This document shows, in pieces, positions 21,701 to 27,320 of a stretch of 27,500 bases of DNA (the first letter of the stretch is position 1; every line of letters starts with the position of its first letter). The DNA is from Apostichopus japonicus. Its lineage: Eukaryota; Echinodermata; Holothuroidea; Aspidochirotida; Stichopodidae. The notes below the pieces were generated by a model. It had not been told where the DNA came from and did not search any database. It worked only from the letters and a program-made list of their open reading frames with translations. Position numbers and translations under genes: made by a program. The stretch covers positions 5,115,001 through 5,142,500 of the forward strand of contig NC_092563.1 in the NCBI RefSeq assembly GCF_037975245.1, in the 5' to 3' direction.

Positions 21701-24700
21701 TCAACCCGTCATCGAATGGAGGATAATCTTTCAGAATCTCTTCCAGACGAGTTTTGTGATTTTTAAAAGTATCCAGCGATAAACTATTGTCTTGAGCAAA
21801 GCTAGCTGCCAATTTCATACCTGACAAGGCCCACTCGTATGCCTGTACAAGGTTCCGAAAGAAAGAAAGAACGAACGAATGATCATTTTAACAAATATTT
21901 TGTTTTCAAAATTTGTTTTCATTTCACGATTATAACATGTTGTAAAATTAACCCTGAGAATGTTGTTCACATTATCACCTATAAACCTCATAAAGTAACA
22001 CTATATAATGTTATGCTCTTAACTTTGACTTCATTTGTCTACTTTTGATAAAGAAAAAGAAATTTTAATATATATATATATCACTTAAAATAATGATATG
22101 AAATATTTCGTTAACCCTAACGAGAAACCAAACATATTTGTAATAAACGTTACCTTATTTAATTCTGAAAATATATGAATACAGCCGTCAATTCCCTGCC
22201 TTCGTTCCTCTAGTCTGCTTTTGAACTCTGTTAACTGCATATTCAATACCTCAGCTTTATTTCCGAGTCCCTGGGAGTCGCCATTTTCCTCAATATACTT
22301 TCTTAATTCCTCTGTGACTTCTGTTCCTTGATCAATGTATTTCTAGGTGAAAAACAAAATCACAATTATAAAGTGAAATAAAATATGTGTTTCCAATAAT
22401 ATTATTTACCTTGAGCTAACTCATGTTTCCAATACCGGTCGATCGTTGTATTCTGTCACCAGATTGGGATAAAATTTAAGTCAGACTGTGGCTTTTAATT
22501 TTGACCGTGATCATGAACTGGATATTAATAGTTTTCTACCGTGATTGATCATTAAACGAATTCAGCAGTAAACCTTCAAATATACAAGCATCGTCACAAA
22601 CATACATAAACACACACACACACGCACACATGACATAATAATAATAGTAATCAGCAGTTATTTTACGACGCTTAAGCGACCACAAATGTGGGAGAAACCC
22701 GCAAGGGCTTATGGATTACAACTTACACGTCGGGTGGCTTCCAATTCAACATTTTAACTCAAATTTGGAATCTTTTCAATTTAGAAAGTCATTTCAGACG
22801 GGAAAACCGTAGATTGCGCTTGGATGAAAAACCCACCTTACTATGACCCGGCCGGGAATCGAACCCCGAACCACCCGATTGCTAAGCCTCATTGCTTCAA
22901 ATGCCACCGCCTTTATCCACTCGGCCACAGCACCGGTTGACCGGTTGACCATAAAGACGTCAAAGATTACGAATGTCCTCGAAATCAAACAATACCACCT
23001 ATAGAGAACTCTATTAAAGTTTGTAACAAAATGTTTATGATTTACCATCGAGTTAAAATGGAATCTTTCAAACTTCCTTTGAATGTTGAGTGTTTCACTG
23101 AGTGATTCTACGTCAGTCCTCGCTATATGTTGGATGGTCCTCTCCCCTTCACCCTCGATCCATCGTTGTACCTTGTGACAAAAAAAAAGAAAAAAAAAAA
23201 GAAAAAAGAAAAAAGAAAAGGGAAATAAATTGATATAAATTGAACGTAGTATATACTTTCGTATGTTATATGGTAATATTAGGATAAACTTAACGGTATA
23301 AGAAAGAAACAAGGAAAGACAGGAATTTGATATGGTAAGTAATAGACTTTCAGTGAGTCCTTGCATGTAATTGTACTCGCCTAAGTACTTGTACTCGCTT
23401 AGGTACATGTAATTGTACTCACATAAGATCATGAAATCGCCTAGGTACATGTAATTGTACTCGCCTAAGTACATGTATTCACCGAAGTACAAATATTTGT
23501 ACTCGCATAAGTACTTGTAGTTGCCGAAGTACAAATACTTATACTCGCATAAGTACTAACAGCCCACGAGACCGAAGGTCCGCGAGACCGAAATTAAAAA
23601 AGGTCCGCGAAACCGAAGGTCTTCGAGGTCCGCGAGACCGAAACAATTACAAGGCCTATAATAGTGGTAAGACAAATATTACTACCGGTAATATTACGTT
23701 GATAAAGCGCGTAATTAAAAAGAATTTACAGCCATTTCTTTTCATAGTGGATACCAGTGACTTATACGCAAGGGGGCTTGGGCGGCTTACATTGATACTA
23801 CGCCTCCACCAGTGGCGTAACCAGAAGGGGTTGCAATGGGCGAAAGCCACCGCTCTCAAAAGTCTCGCTCCTCCCCCTCCGACCCTGCTGCCCCAAATGA
23901 AATATGAGAAAACAATATGACTTAATAATTAGATATAGCGATACCCTATTTTAAACAATATTGCCTCCTTGTTAATCTCTTTGACCCGCTCTAAAGCCCC
24001 TCTAATGAAAAAGTCTAGTTACGCCTATCGATGGACCATGCATAGACCATCGGTCTCGCGAACCATGTGTTCGCGGAAATTCGGTCTCGCAGAACTTCGG
24101 TCTCGTGGAATCCCCCCGATCTGTTTTGGTCTTTTCTTACATATCGTGCGGTTAAAAGGTCCACTTCTTCGAGTTTGTGCCAGTATAGTTGTTGTTTTTT
24201 TACACATTTCGCCCCCAACTATAGCACGCCATCATAATAAAGTTTCTTGAGATTACGTAATCGCCCTGCCTTGGTCGTAAAATGACCTCTCTTTACCAAT
24301 TAGTCTGCAACGCCTGCCACATATTTTTTCTTTTATGAGGGTCTTTGTGTGAACGTTGTATTATTCACTACACTGTAGATATGGACATATTTCCACACAG
24401 TGTTTACACAAAGGGCCTAATGGTGTGAAGAAGCTATGCAGGCTAATCTTAGGGCCTGACGTGGATTTACGAAGGTGGCAGGTTGATTACGTAATCACAA
24501 AAATTTCCTAGCTATAGCGGGCTATAGTTGGAGCAGGGAGCAGTTAGAGTAGCAGCTCCCTGGTTGCAGCCAATAAAGCAGATCTTTAAAGATTAATATA
24601 GTATATGATATTGTCCGTCATAATCGAAAATTCTCAAAAGCTGCATATTATTCGGCGCAGACATTGAAACGTGTTATAATAAAAAAGAGGGAAGAAATGT

Positions 24701-24883
24701 TTTTGTGGAAAAGTGATTTGAGGGTGACAGTATAAAATGTGTTGTGATATGTATACTATTCATGTACTCACATGGTCGGCTTCATGTAGTAACCTAAAAG
24801 CTGTGTCTTCTCCTTCTTCATTATCGTTCTGCTGACGTGGCCGTCGGCGAGGCAAGGACCTTCTCGTATTGGATATGGAGCTC
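11552..24883 (-). CDS. PLEKHG4-like: PLEKHG4/MCF2L-type RhoGEF (spectrin-DH-PH), C-terminal 897 residues
   Basis: Fourteen exons (listed separately) join with GT-AG borders and consistent phase into 897 residues plus stop. The 5' part of the gene lies beyond the window. Residues 1-142 and about 143-225 are spectrin-like helices (QRWIEGEGERTIQHI; KYIDQGTEVTEELRKYIEEN). Residues about 225-420 are acidic and disordered. The DH domain (about 458-640) has all three conserved regions: KKMLLLMEEMQRTEQDYVSA (CR1), VVFGNMEKIYQFH (CR2) and LASYLLKPVQRLGKYALLLQ (CR3). The PH domain (about 645-765) contains EEFLIYRGHRKALRHVFLFE and ends in TTSISRILWNQA. DH domains of this family load GTP onto Rho GTPases, and the PH domain assists at membranes. 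The post-PH sequence (MGLESKPNLDLKPS) fits PLEKHG4/puratrophin-1 best; MCF2L is the alternative. The Sec14-like N-terminus of the family is not seen. Confidence 0.92.
11923..12017. repeat. 19-base minisatellite, about 5 copies
   Basis: The unit is GTATGACATATCAAGTATG with small variants (CCAGGCATG, GTTTGACATACC). It lies in the last RhoGEF intron, about 80 bases upstream of the acceptor. Confidence 0.9.
12443..12556 (-). CDS. PLEKHG4-like: RhoGEF exon: post-PH segment
   Basis: EYQEAELRSMGLESKPNLDL, then KPSKDMIENRSVNFRLSK, with phase 1 on both sides. The acceptor is TTTGCTCAG and the donor GTAAGT. The SMGxxxKPxLDxKPS signature follows the PH domain in PLEKHG4-type GEFs. Confidence 0.9.
12892..12968. 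repeat. (TA)n microsatellite
   Basis: About 38 AT dinucleotides with one TAA interruption, just inside the intron after the second PH exon. Confidence 0.95.
12977..13154 (-). CDS. PLEKHG4-like: RhoGEF exon: PH domain, C-terminal half
   Basis: 59 codons plus one base: MSDIGLTENIGQSGLKFQVW, then YRRIRTGIEYTLQATTVQVK, then the C-terminal PH helix KKQWTTSISRILWNQATRSK with its invariant tryptophan. The donor is GTTTGT (phase 1). A (TA)n tract begins only eight bases into the following intron. Confidence 0.95.
13607..13632 (+). other. G-run with quadruplex potential
   Basis: Four runs of 10, 6, 4 and 3 G separated by single A or T bases fit the usual G-quadruplex pattern. Folding is inferred, not shown. 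Confidence 0.6.
13708..13765. repeat. (TA)n microsatellite
   Basis: About 29 TA dinucleotides in the large PH-domain intron. Confidence 0.95.
15633..15767 (-). CDS. PLEKHG4-like: RhoGEF exon: PH domain, N-terminal half
   Basis: 45 codons, phase 0: EEFLIYRGHRKALRHVFLFE, then EMIVFTKPIKAFRGVDEYKY and KFSMK. It contains PH beta strands with the R-x-V-F-L-F-E core. The acceptor is AATCAACATAG and the donor GTGAGT. Confidence 0.95.
15870..16258 (-). mobile_element. hAT-like MITE with perfect 8-base duplication, copy 1
   Basis: The ends are CAGTGGCGGAGCTAGG and, read on the minus strand, CAGTGGCGGAGCGTCC. TGTGGAGT flanks both sides (15862-15869 and 16259-16266), a perfect 8-base target duplication. 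The length is 389 bases. It contains the GC-rich module (GCGCCACCACAGGTTGACGC, about 15955-15974). There is no transposase. The element at 26662-27046 is the same family in opposite orientation. It is in the intron upstream of the 36-base microexon's partner. Confidence 0.9.
16792..16827 (-). CDS. PLEKHG4-like: RhoGEF 36-base microexon at the DH-PH join
   Basis: Twelve codons FNIREQGDLIRQ, phase 0, between the acceptor TTATTCTGCAG and the donor GTAAGA. It matches the (V/F)NxxEQGxLxRQ start of the PH domain in related GEFs. Skipping it would keep frame but break the first PH strand. Confidence 0.88.
16918..17285 (-). mobile_element. Short DNA element with TTAA ends, copy B
   Basis: TTAA (16918-16921) is followed by AGGCATTGAAGACTCGCCC. 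The far end is GCGCGAGTCTTCACACCCT followed by TTAA (17282-17285). The interior reads as the reverse complement of copy A (3494-3852), including CTACAAAATGCAGACAGTAA and CTCATTCGAAACTAGGTCA. It is non-coding and intronic in the RhoGEF gene. Confidence 0.75.
17315..17392 (-). CDS. PLEKHG4-like: RhoGEF exon: DH domain end
   Basis: 26 codons, phase 0: DAVEMIHFQMRHGNDLLAMD, then HVRDVD. RHGNDLLAMD...RD is the DH-PH boundary motif of this subfamily. The TTAA element at 16918-17285 lies only 30 bases into the following intron. Confidence 0.94.
17744..17887 (-). CDS. PLEKHG4-like: RhoGEF exon: DH domain CR3
   Basis: 48 codons, phase 0: GKRETLDDRLDLASYLLKPV, then QRLGKYALLLQDLIMSCDQE. L-x-x-Y-L-L-K-P-V-Q-R-x-x-K-Y is the most conserved DH helix and forms the exchange surface. 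The catalytic-face residues expected there are intact. Confidence 0.97.
18391..18407. mobile_element. Isolated hAT-like terminus
   Basis: TCCTAGATCCGCCACTG is the mirror of CAGTGGCGGATCTAGGA, the same style as the complete elements in this window. The partner end may be the degenerate CAGTGGCAAG near 18258. No target duplication was found. Confidence 0.35.
18519..18605 (-). CDS. PLEKHG4-like: RhoGEF exon: DH domain
   Basis: 29 codons, phase 0: RKEFSLYSLYSKNKPKSDAL, then LSEFGFFFQ. YSKNKPKSDALL is the usual link between the second and third conserved DH regions in the PLEKHG4/MCF2 group. The acceptor is TTTTTTCTCTGCAG and the donor GTAAGT. Confidence 0.94.
18695..18778. repeat. (TA)n microsatellite
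   Basis: About 42 TA dinucleotides. A shorter tract lies at 18459-18480, on the other side of the RhoGEF exon 18519-18605, so this exon sits between two TA tracts. Confidence 0.95.
18930..19000 (-). other. G-rich intronic tract with quadruplex potential
   Basis: The plus strand is almost pure C and T, so the RhoGEF pre-mRNA is G-rich here, about 50-120 bases after the donor of exon 19053-19226. On the minus strand, runs of 5, 4, 3 and 4 G with loops of 1, 1 and 5 (18958-18936) satisfy the quadruplex pattern. Any effect on splicing is inferred. Confidence 0.6.
19053..19226 (-). CDS. PLEKHG4-like: RhoGEF exon: DH domain middle (CR2)
   Basis: 58 codons, phase 0: NYVPEMDREDIPHGLRGLRS, then VVFGNMEKIYQFHVHQFLPN, then LEKYSENPSKVGGCFLKY. 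VFGNxExIYxFH is diagnostic for Dbl-homology domains. The donor is GTAAGC. Confidence 0.96.
19368..19427. repeat. Small inverted repeat around a (TA)n run
   Basis: GAAATAAACCCTCAT (19370 region) is mirrored by ATGAGGTTTATTTC (19412-19425) with one base difference. It lies just past the 3' edge of the retrotransposon fragment. Confidence 0.6.
19455..19750 (-). mobile_element. Non-LTR retrotransposon fragment (RT C-terminal region)
   Basis: The minus-strand frame reads RIQNTAARIVVRANRFTHIT, then PILEELHWLPMRLRIDYKIL, then ILVFRAIKTGTPTYL. RxQNxAAR...HITPxLxxLHWLPxxxRIxxKIL is the standard segment after the reverse transcriptase domain in Jockey/CR1-type elements. It degrades after SFGDLKVKF and has no catalytic domain, so it is a dead fragment. 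It is in the intron between the CR1 and CR2 exons. Confidence 0.85.
20099..20284 (-). CDS. PLEKHG4-like: RhoGEF exon: start of DH domain (CR1)
   Basis: 62 codons, phase 0: DPPKSPIGPPDINRHIQDLS as a proline-rich lead, then LKHEKKMLLLMEEMQRTEQD and YVSALAYTLD. E-M-x-x-T-E-x-D-Y is the conserved first helix of DH domains, which contacts the Rho switch regions. The donor is GTAAGC. Confidence 0.95.
20718..20790 (-). repeat. (ATCA)n tail of a probable non-LTR retroelement
   Basis: On the minus strand, AAGCTTTTACTTGCCGGAAA runs into AATAAA and then five or six ATCA repeats (20718-20741 on plus as TTGA/TGAT). Short tandem tails after AATAAA are typical of CR1/L2-type elements. No coding part is visible. 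Confidence 0.5.
20997..21842 (-). CDS. PLEKHG4-like: RhoGEF exon: helix plus long acidic disordered segment
   Basis: This is the largest exon, 282 codons in phase 0. It starts AYEWALSGMKLAASFAQDNS with spectrin-like helices to about codon 85 (HQYELVEEKCKETHLMISQQ). A low-complexity region rich in E, D, S and T follows (DETDPTLETRSENNASSTVQ), with SSTVQDEA/RSTVQDET as a short internal duplication. It ends WLDAMTKAVQEVEAAHNHE. Such a linker before the DH domain often carries phosphorylation sites; no specific site is claimed. Confidence 0.92.
22154..22342 (-). CDS. PLEKHG4-like: RhoGEF exon: spectrin-like helices
   Basis: 63 codons, phase 0: KYIDQGTEVTEELRKYIEEN ... VLNMQLTEFKSRLEERRQGI ... 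FSELNK. The acceptor is TTTTTCACCTAG and the donor GTAACG. The pattern of two amphipathic helices is spectrin-like. Confidence 0.9.
22838..22935 (-). repeat. tRNA-derived SINE head or tRNA pseudogene
   Basis: On the minus strand, TGGCCGAGTGGATAAAGGCG (box A) is followed by GGGTTCGATTCCCGGCCGGG (box B). Spacing resembles a tRNA with a variable arm (serine/leucine type), but the acceptor stem does not pair at the standard positions and I could not assign an anticodon. It lies just past the donor of RhoGEF exon 23046-23171. Confidence 0.6.
23046..23171 (-). CDS. PLEKHG4-like: RhoGEF exon: spectrin-like helix
   Basis: 42 codons, phase 0 on both sides: VQRWIEGEGERTIQHIARTD, then VESLSETLNIQRKFERFHFN. 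The tryptophan-containing start is typical of a spectrin repeat. The acceptor is preceded by an unusually long T/C-rich tract (23177-23222, plus-strand A/G). The donor is GTAAAT. Confidence 0.9.
23373..23556. repeat. GTAC minisatellite with alternating 18/24-base units
   Basis: Units such as GTACTTGTACTCGCTTAG (18) and GTACAAATATTTGTACTCGC plus four bases (24) alternate, giving a period of about 42. Because most units are multiples of three, the minus strand reads through as repeating Y/E/L residues, but it is not a recognised protein. Confidence 0.8.
23564..24108. mobile_element. 545-base element with 29-base inverted ends (CCACGAGACC)
   Basis: The left end (23564-23592) begins CCACGAGACCGAAGGTCCGC. 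The right end, read on the minus strand, begins CCACGAGACCGAAGTTCTGC. They agree at 27 of 29 positions. Extra subterminal copies of GGTCCGCGAGACCGAA follow on the left (23577-23642), and mirrored copies lie on the right (24047-24090). No target duplication was found and there is no coding capacity. Confidence 0.7.
23811..24027 (+). mobile_element. Degenerate hAT-like element nested inside the 545-base element
   Basis: It starts CAGTGGCGTAACCAGAAGG and ends near TCTAGTTACGCC (about 24013-24024), resembling CAGTGGCGTAACTAGA read in reverse. The last bases have decayed (CTATCG instead of CACTG) and no target duplication remains. Its position suggests it inserted into, or is the core of, the surrounding element. 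Confidence 0.45.
24215..24531. mobile_element. Palindromic MITE-like element with GATTACGTAATC motifs
   Basis: The outer ends are CCAACTATAGC (24215-24225) and GCTATAGTTGG (24521-24531). Inside, GATTACGTAATC occurs at 24251-24262 and 24485-24496, each itself a perfect 12-base palindrome. These are followed on each side by CGCCCTGCC...CGTAAA or its approximate mirror. A further inner pair (GGTCTTTGTGTGAAC and its approximate mirror near 24402-24420) continues the symmetry. It is non-coding, with no clear target duplication. Confidence 0.65.
24772..24883 (-). CDS. PLEKHG4-like: RhoGEF exon (first in window)
   Basis: The acceptor is GGCTTCCGTCAG and the donor GTGAGT. The exon begins with the third base of a split codon and encodes SSISNTRRSLPRRRPRQQND, then NEEGEDTAFRLLHEADH. 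It is a basic linker followed by an acidic stretch leading into the spectrin-like helices. The preceding exon is outside the window or unrecognised. Confidence 0.75.
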
Positions 24884-25963
24884 CTGACGGAAGCCAAAAA
24901 TGTAAAGATGTTACGTACTGTCAGTCCTCGAATATAATTTTTCATATAAATAGGAGCGGTTTTGTGCAATACACAATTATTGTCATTGTACATGTATTGC
25001 ACCCAAATAGGACCATTTGTTTATGTACTGTACTCTTATGTTGCCCGCTTGATAGCACTCGCACTGATAATAGGCCTATGAGCAGTATTGATATCATGTT
25101 TATAACAAATTTGTTTAGGAACTGTTCGTACTGTCAATACGAGTGCTTTGAAGCATGCTACGGGTGGACAGTATAGAGTGGTACTATAGCGTTAGCGAAT
25201 TGTCCCAACTGGCTGCGTGTATTAATATGTTTTTCAAGACGCGTATGCATAGTGAATTTCTTGCGAAGAGAAACGAATCCTATAGATAAGGGTGCAAAAA
25301 TTTTCGACAGATCGCAAATAGCTGCTGCAAGAACTGTTCCTATGCGACCCTTGACAAAGGGGCAAGTGAAACACTTAAAGTGCTAGGGATGTACACTGAA
25401 TTTGAACAGTATTGTGTTATTATCACACTTGAGCAGGGCTACGGTTTACACTTACACTAATTGCTCCAAAATAACACTTTAATACGAACACCTAGCACCG
25501 ATCTGACGAGCTGTTCGGCCTATATATAGGTTCTTTGAAGAGAATGAAAATACACCTCTCTCTATATGTTGGTTTTATGAAATCTCCCTATACATATTGG
25601 TATATACATATAGACATGCGAACATCATGTATAGCTATATACACATTATATACACACATATACATACACCCATATAGGCAGGCCTATATACGGATTTACT
25701 TGTATTAGAAAAATACAATGTGTGGTTCAGTTGGGCATATATTGAATACTCTTTCAACCGTTTCACAGATAATACCGTAATGAAGGAATTTTTGAGGAAA
25801 TAGCTGCGTCGCTTTGACCCCATTGTTAACTTCAACTTGAATTATCCACATAATAACCAAAGTGCCACTGCAAGTTTGTCTGTCGATATGGCTGTAAGGT
25901 ATATGTGATATTTTCTTTCCGTGTCGCAGTTCAAACAAGAACCTCTCTATAGTTAAAAACCGT
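24884..25963. other. RhoGEF intron or 5' flank, no exon found
   Basis: This is upstream of the first visible RhoGEF exon. I found no exon with spectrin- or Sec14-like sequence. The minus-strand frame 25705-25968 is open but unrecognised. Short TA/CA-rich patches lie around 25580-25700. Confidence 0.5.
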
Positions 25964-25971
25964 TCCATAAC

Positions 25972-26513
25972 GGGTACACGTTGTCAGTCCGACACGTTTT
26001 CAGTCCGAAAATAAAACACACGCTTTGACTTCACAACCATGCCGACACTCTTCTCCACTGACACTGACTCATAATTGACAAATAAGGAATAAAGTTTTAG
26101 AAAATATTGGAATTTTCGGTCCCCCTGACGCTAGGTTTAAGTGTAAATTGCATTGATGGAATTAGAACCAAATAAACCATGACAATACAGGAAGCGGATT
26201 AAGGAGCAAAGAACGGATTACATATGTTTGTAGAACTGATAGTTGTTAATGGGTCCCAAATCTTTGTTGAGGCCGGTGATGTGAGACTTAATACGAAAGA
26301 TTCAATCGATTTCTTTACTATCAGTTCGGGCTGTCACCGTTTATTGGTGATATTATGGCATTAAAACTGCATGCTTTCATTCCCCAACTGAAAACGTGTA
26401 TCTCATTTTCGGACTAAAAACGTGTATTTCATTTTCGAACTGAAAACGTGTATTTTATTTTCGGACTGAAAACTTGTCGGACTGAAAACTTGTCGGACTG
26501 AGGGGTGTACCCC
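25972..26513. mobile_element. 542-base element with GGGTACAC ends and perfect 8-base duplication
   Basis: TCCATAAC flanks both sides (25964-25971 and 26514-26521). The left end is GGGTACACGTTGTCAGTCCG; the right end, read on the minus strand, is GGGTACACCCCTCAGTCCGA. Tandem copies of TCGGACTGAAAAC(G/T)TGT lie next to the right end (26384-26500), with mirrored copies at the left (25985-26020). The interior (26065-26318) also occurs, without the ends, at 9636-9958. It has no coding capacity. The duplication size fits hAT, P or Merlin-type transposases, but the ends do not match the CAGTG elements here. Confidence 0.85.
26065..26318 (+). repeat. Dispersed repeat, copy 2
   Basis: This is a direct copy of 9636-9958, lacking about 75 bases after GGTCCCCCTG. 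It shares long blocks such as GGAGCAAAGAACGGATTACA and TATGTTTGTAGAACTGATAG. It forms the interior of the 542-base element. Confidence 0.75.
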
Positions 26514-26661
26514 TCCATAACTACATGTCATGCGAAAAATATCGATACTGAACTTATCTCCAACCCGGTCTCCAATATTTGGACAGCAATGATTTAACAC
26601 GTGGCCGTGTTTCCGCCAATCGTAATGCCCAGTAACTCCAATTGATTGGGGTACCTGGTTC

Positions 26662-27046
26662 CAGTGACGGAGCGTCCATGCAGTCAGGGGGCGGATGCCC
26701 CCCCCCCCTGACGGACTCAAAGGACTGCTGGCGCCCTTTTCAGCGTTTACTACTTTTTACTTATTCATGATTATTGACTTTTTTATTCGCTCTCATCTAC
26801 CTATTGACATTTGTCACATTTTTTTGGTGTAATTTGGCGATGGACACCTATTAATTCTTCGTTTATCTGCAAATTAGCAAGGCCCGGGAAGGGTCATTTT
26901 CGGCGATCTAGGGAGTATCTTTATACTGAAAAAAAATTTTATGCGCTCCGCGCCAACCTGTGGTGGCGCTCCGCTTAGGTAGTGTCGGAAGCGCCCCTAC
27001 AGACCATTCTCGTCCACCCTGACCAATACCCCTAGCTCCGCCACTG
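26662..27046 (+). mobile_element. hAT-like MITE with perfect 8-base duplication, copy 2
   Basis: The ends are CAGTGACGGAGCGTCC and, read on the minus strand, CAGTGGCGGAGCTAGG. CCTGGTTC flanks both sides (26654-26661 and 27047-27054). The length is 385 bases. It reads as the reverse complement of the element at 15870-16258, including the GC-rich module at 26942-26986. Confidence 0.9.
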
Positions 27047-27197
27047 CCTGGTTCACGGCTTGCCATTTTAATGTTCGTACATTATAGTATAATACAATTA
27101 CGAAATCCGGCCAATATCATAACTTTTGTATTGTAAGAAAGTATGTACAAATATGGATTGCCTTTCGTTAACGATGACAAAACAATTTTTTAATTTG

Positions 27198-27320
27198 TTA
27201 AAGGACAAGTCTTGATATGTCATAATATTATGTCCAATAAAAACAGGAACATTTCAGTGCTCGTACTATTTCGATAGCTATTCCTGTTTTTAAGATGTAC
27301 ACTCTGGAATGCCCCTTTAA
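27198..27320. mobile_element. Small palindromic TTAA element
   Basis: TTAAAGGACA at the left and TGCCCCTTTAA at the right give TTAA-flanked inverted ends. Inside, AAAAACAGGAA (27239-27249) and TTCCTGTTTTT (27281-27291) form an 11-base stem. It is 123 bases and non-coding. The ends resemble, but are not the same as, the elements at 3494 and 16918. Confidence 0.5.

Noticed and set aside
22794-23534. 246-codon minus-strand frame
   Set aside because: It is a composite of the GTAC minisatellite, a T-rich tract, the true RhoGEF exon 23046-23171 and a tRNA-like SINE head. Only the exon part is protein coding.
25705-25968. 87-codon minus-strand frame considered as an upstream RhoGEF exon
   Set aside because: No spectrin or Sec14 signature, and a stop lies before the only plausible donor in that frame.
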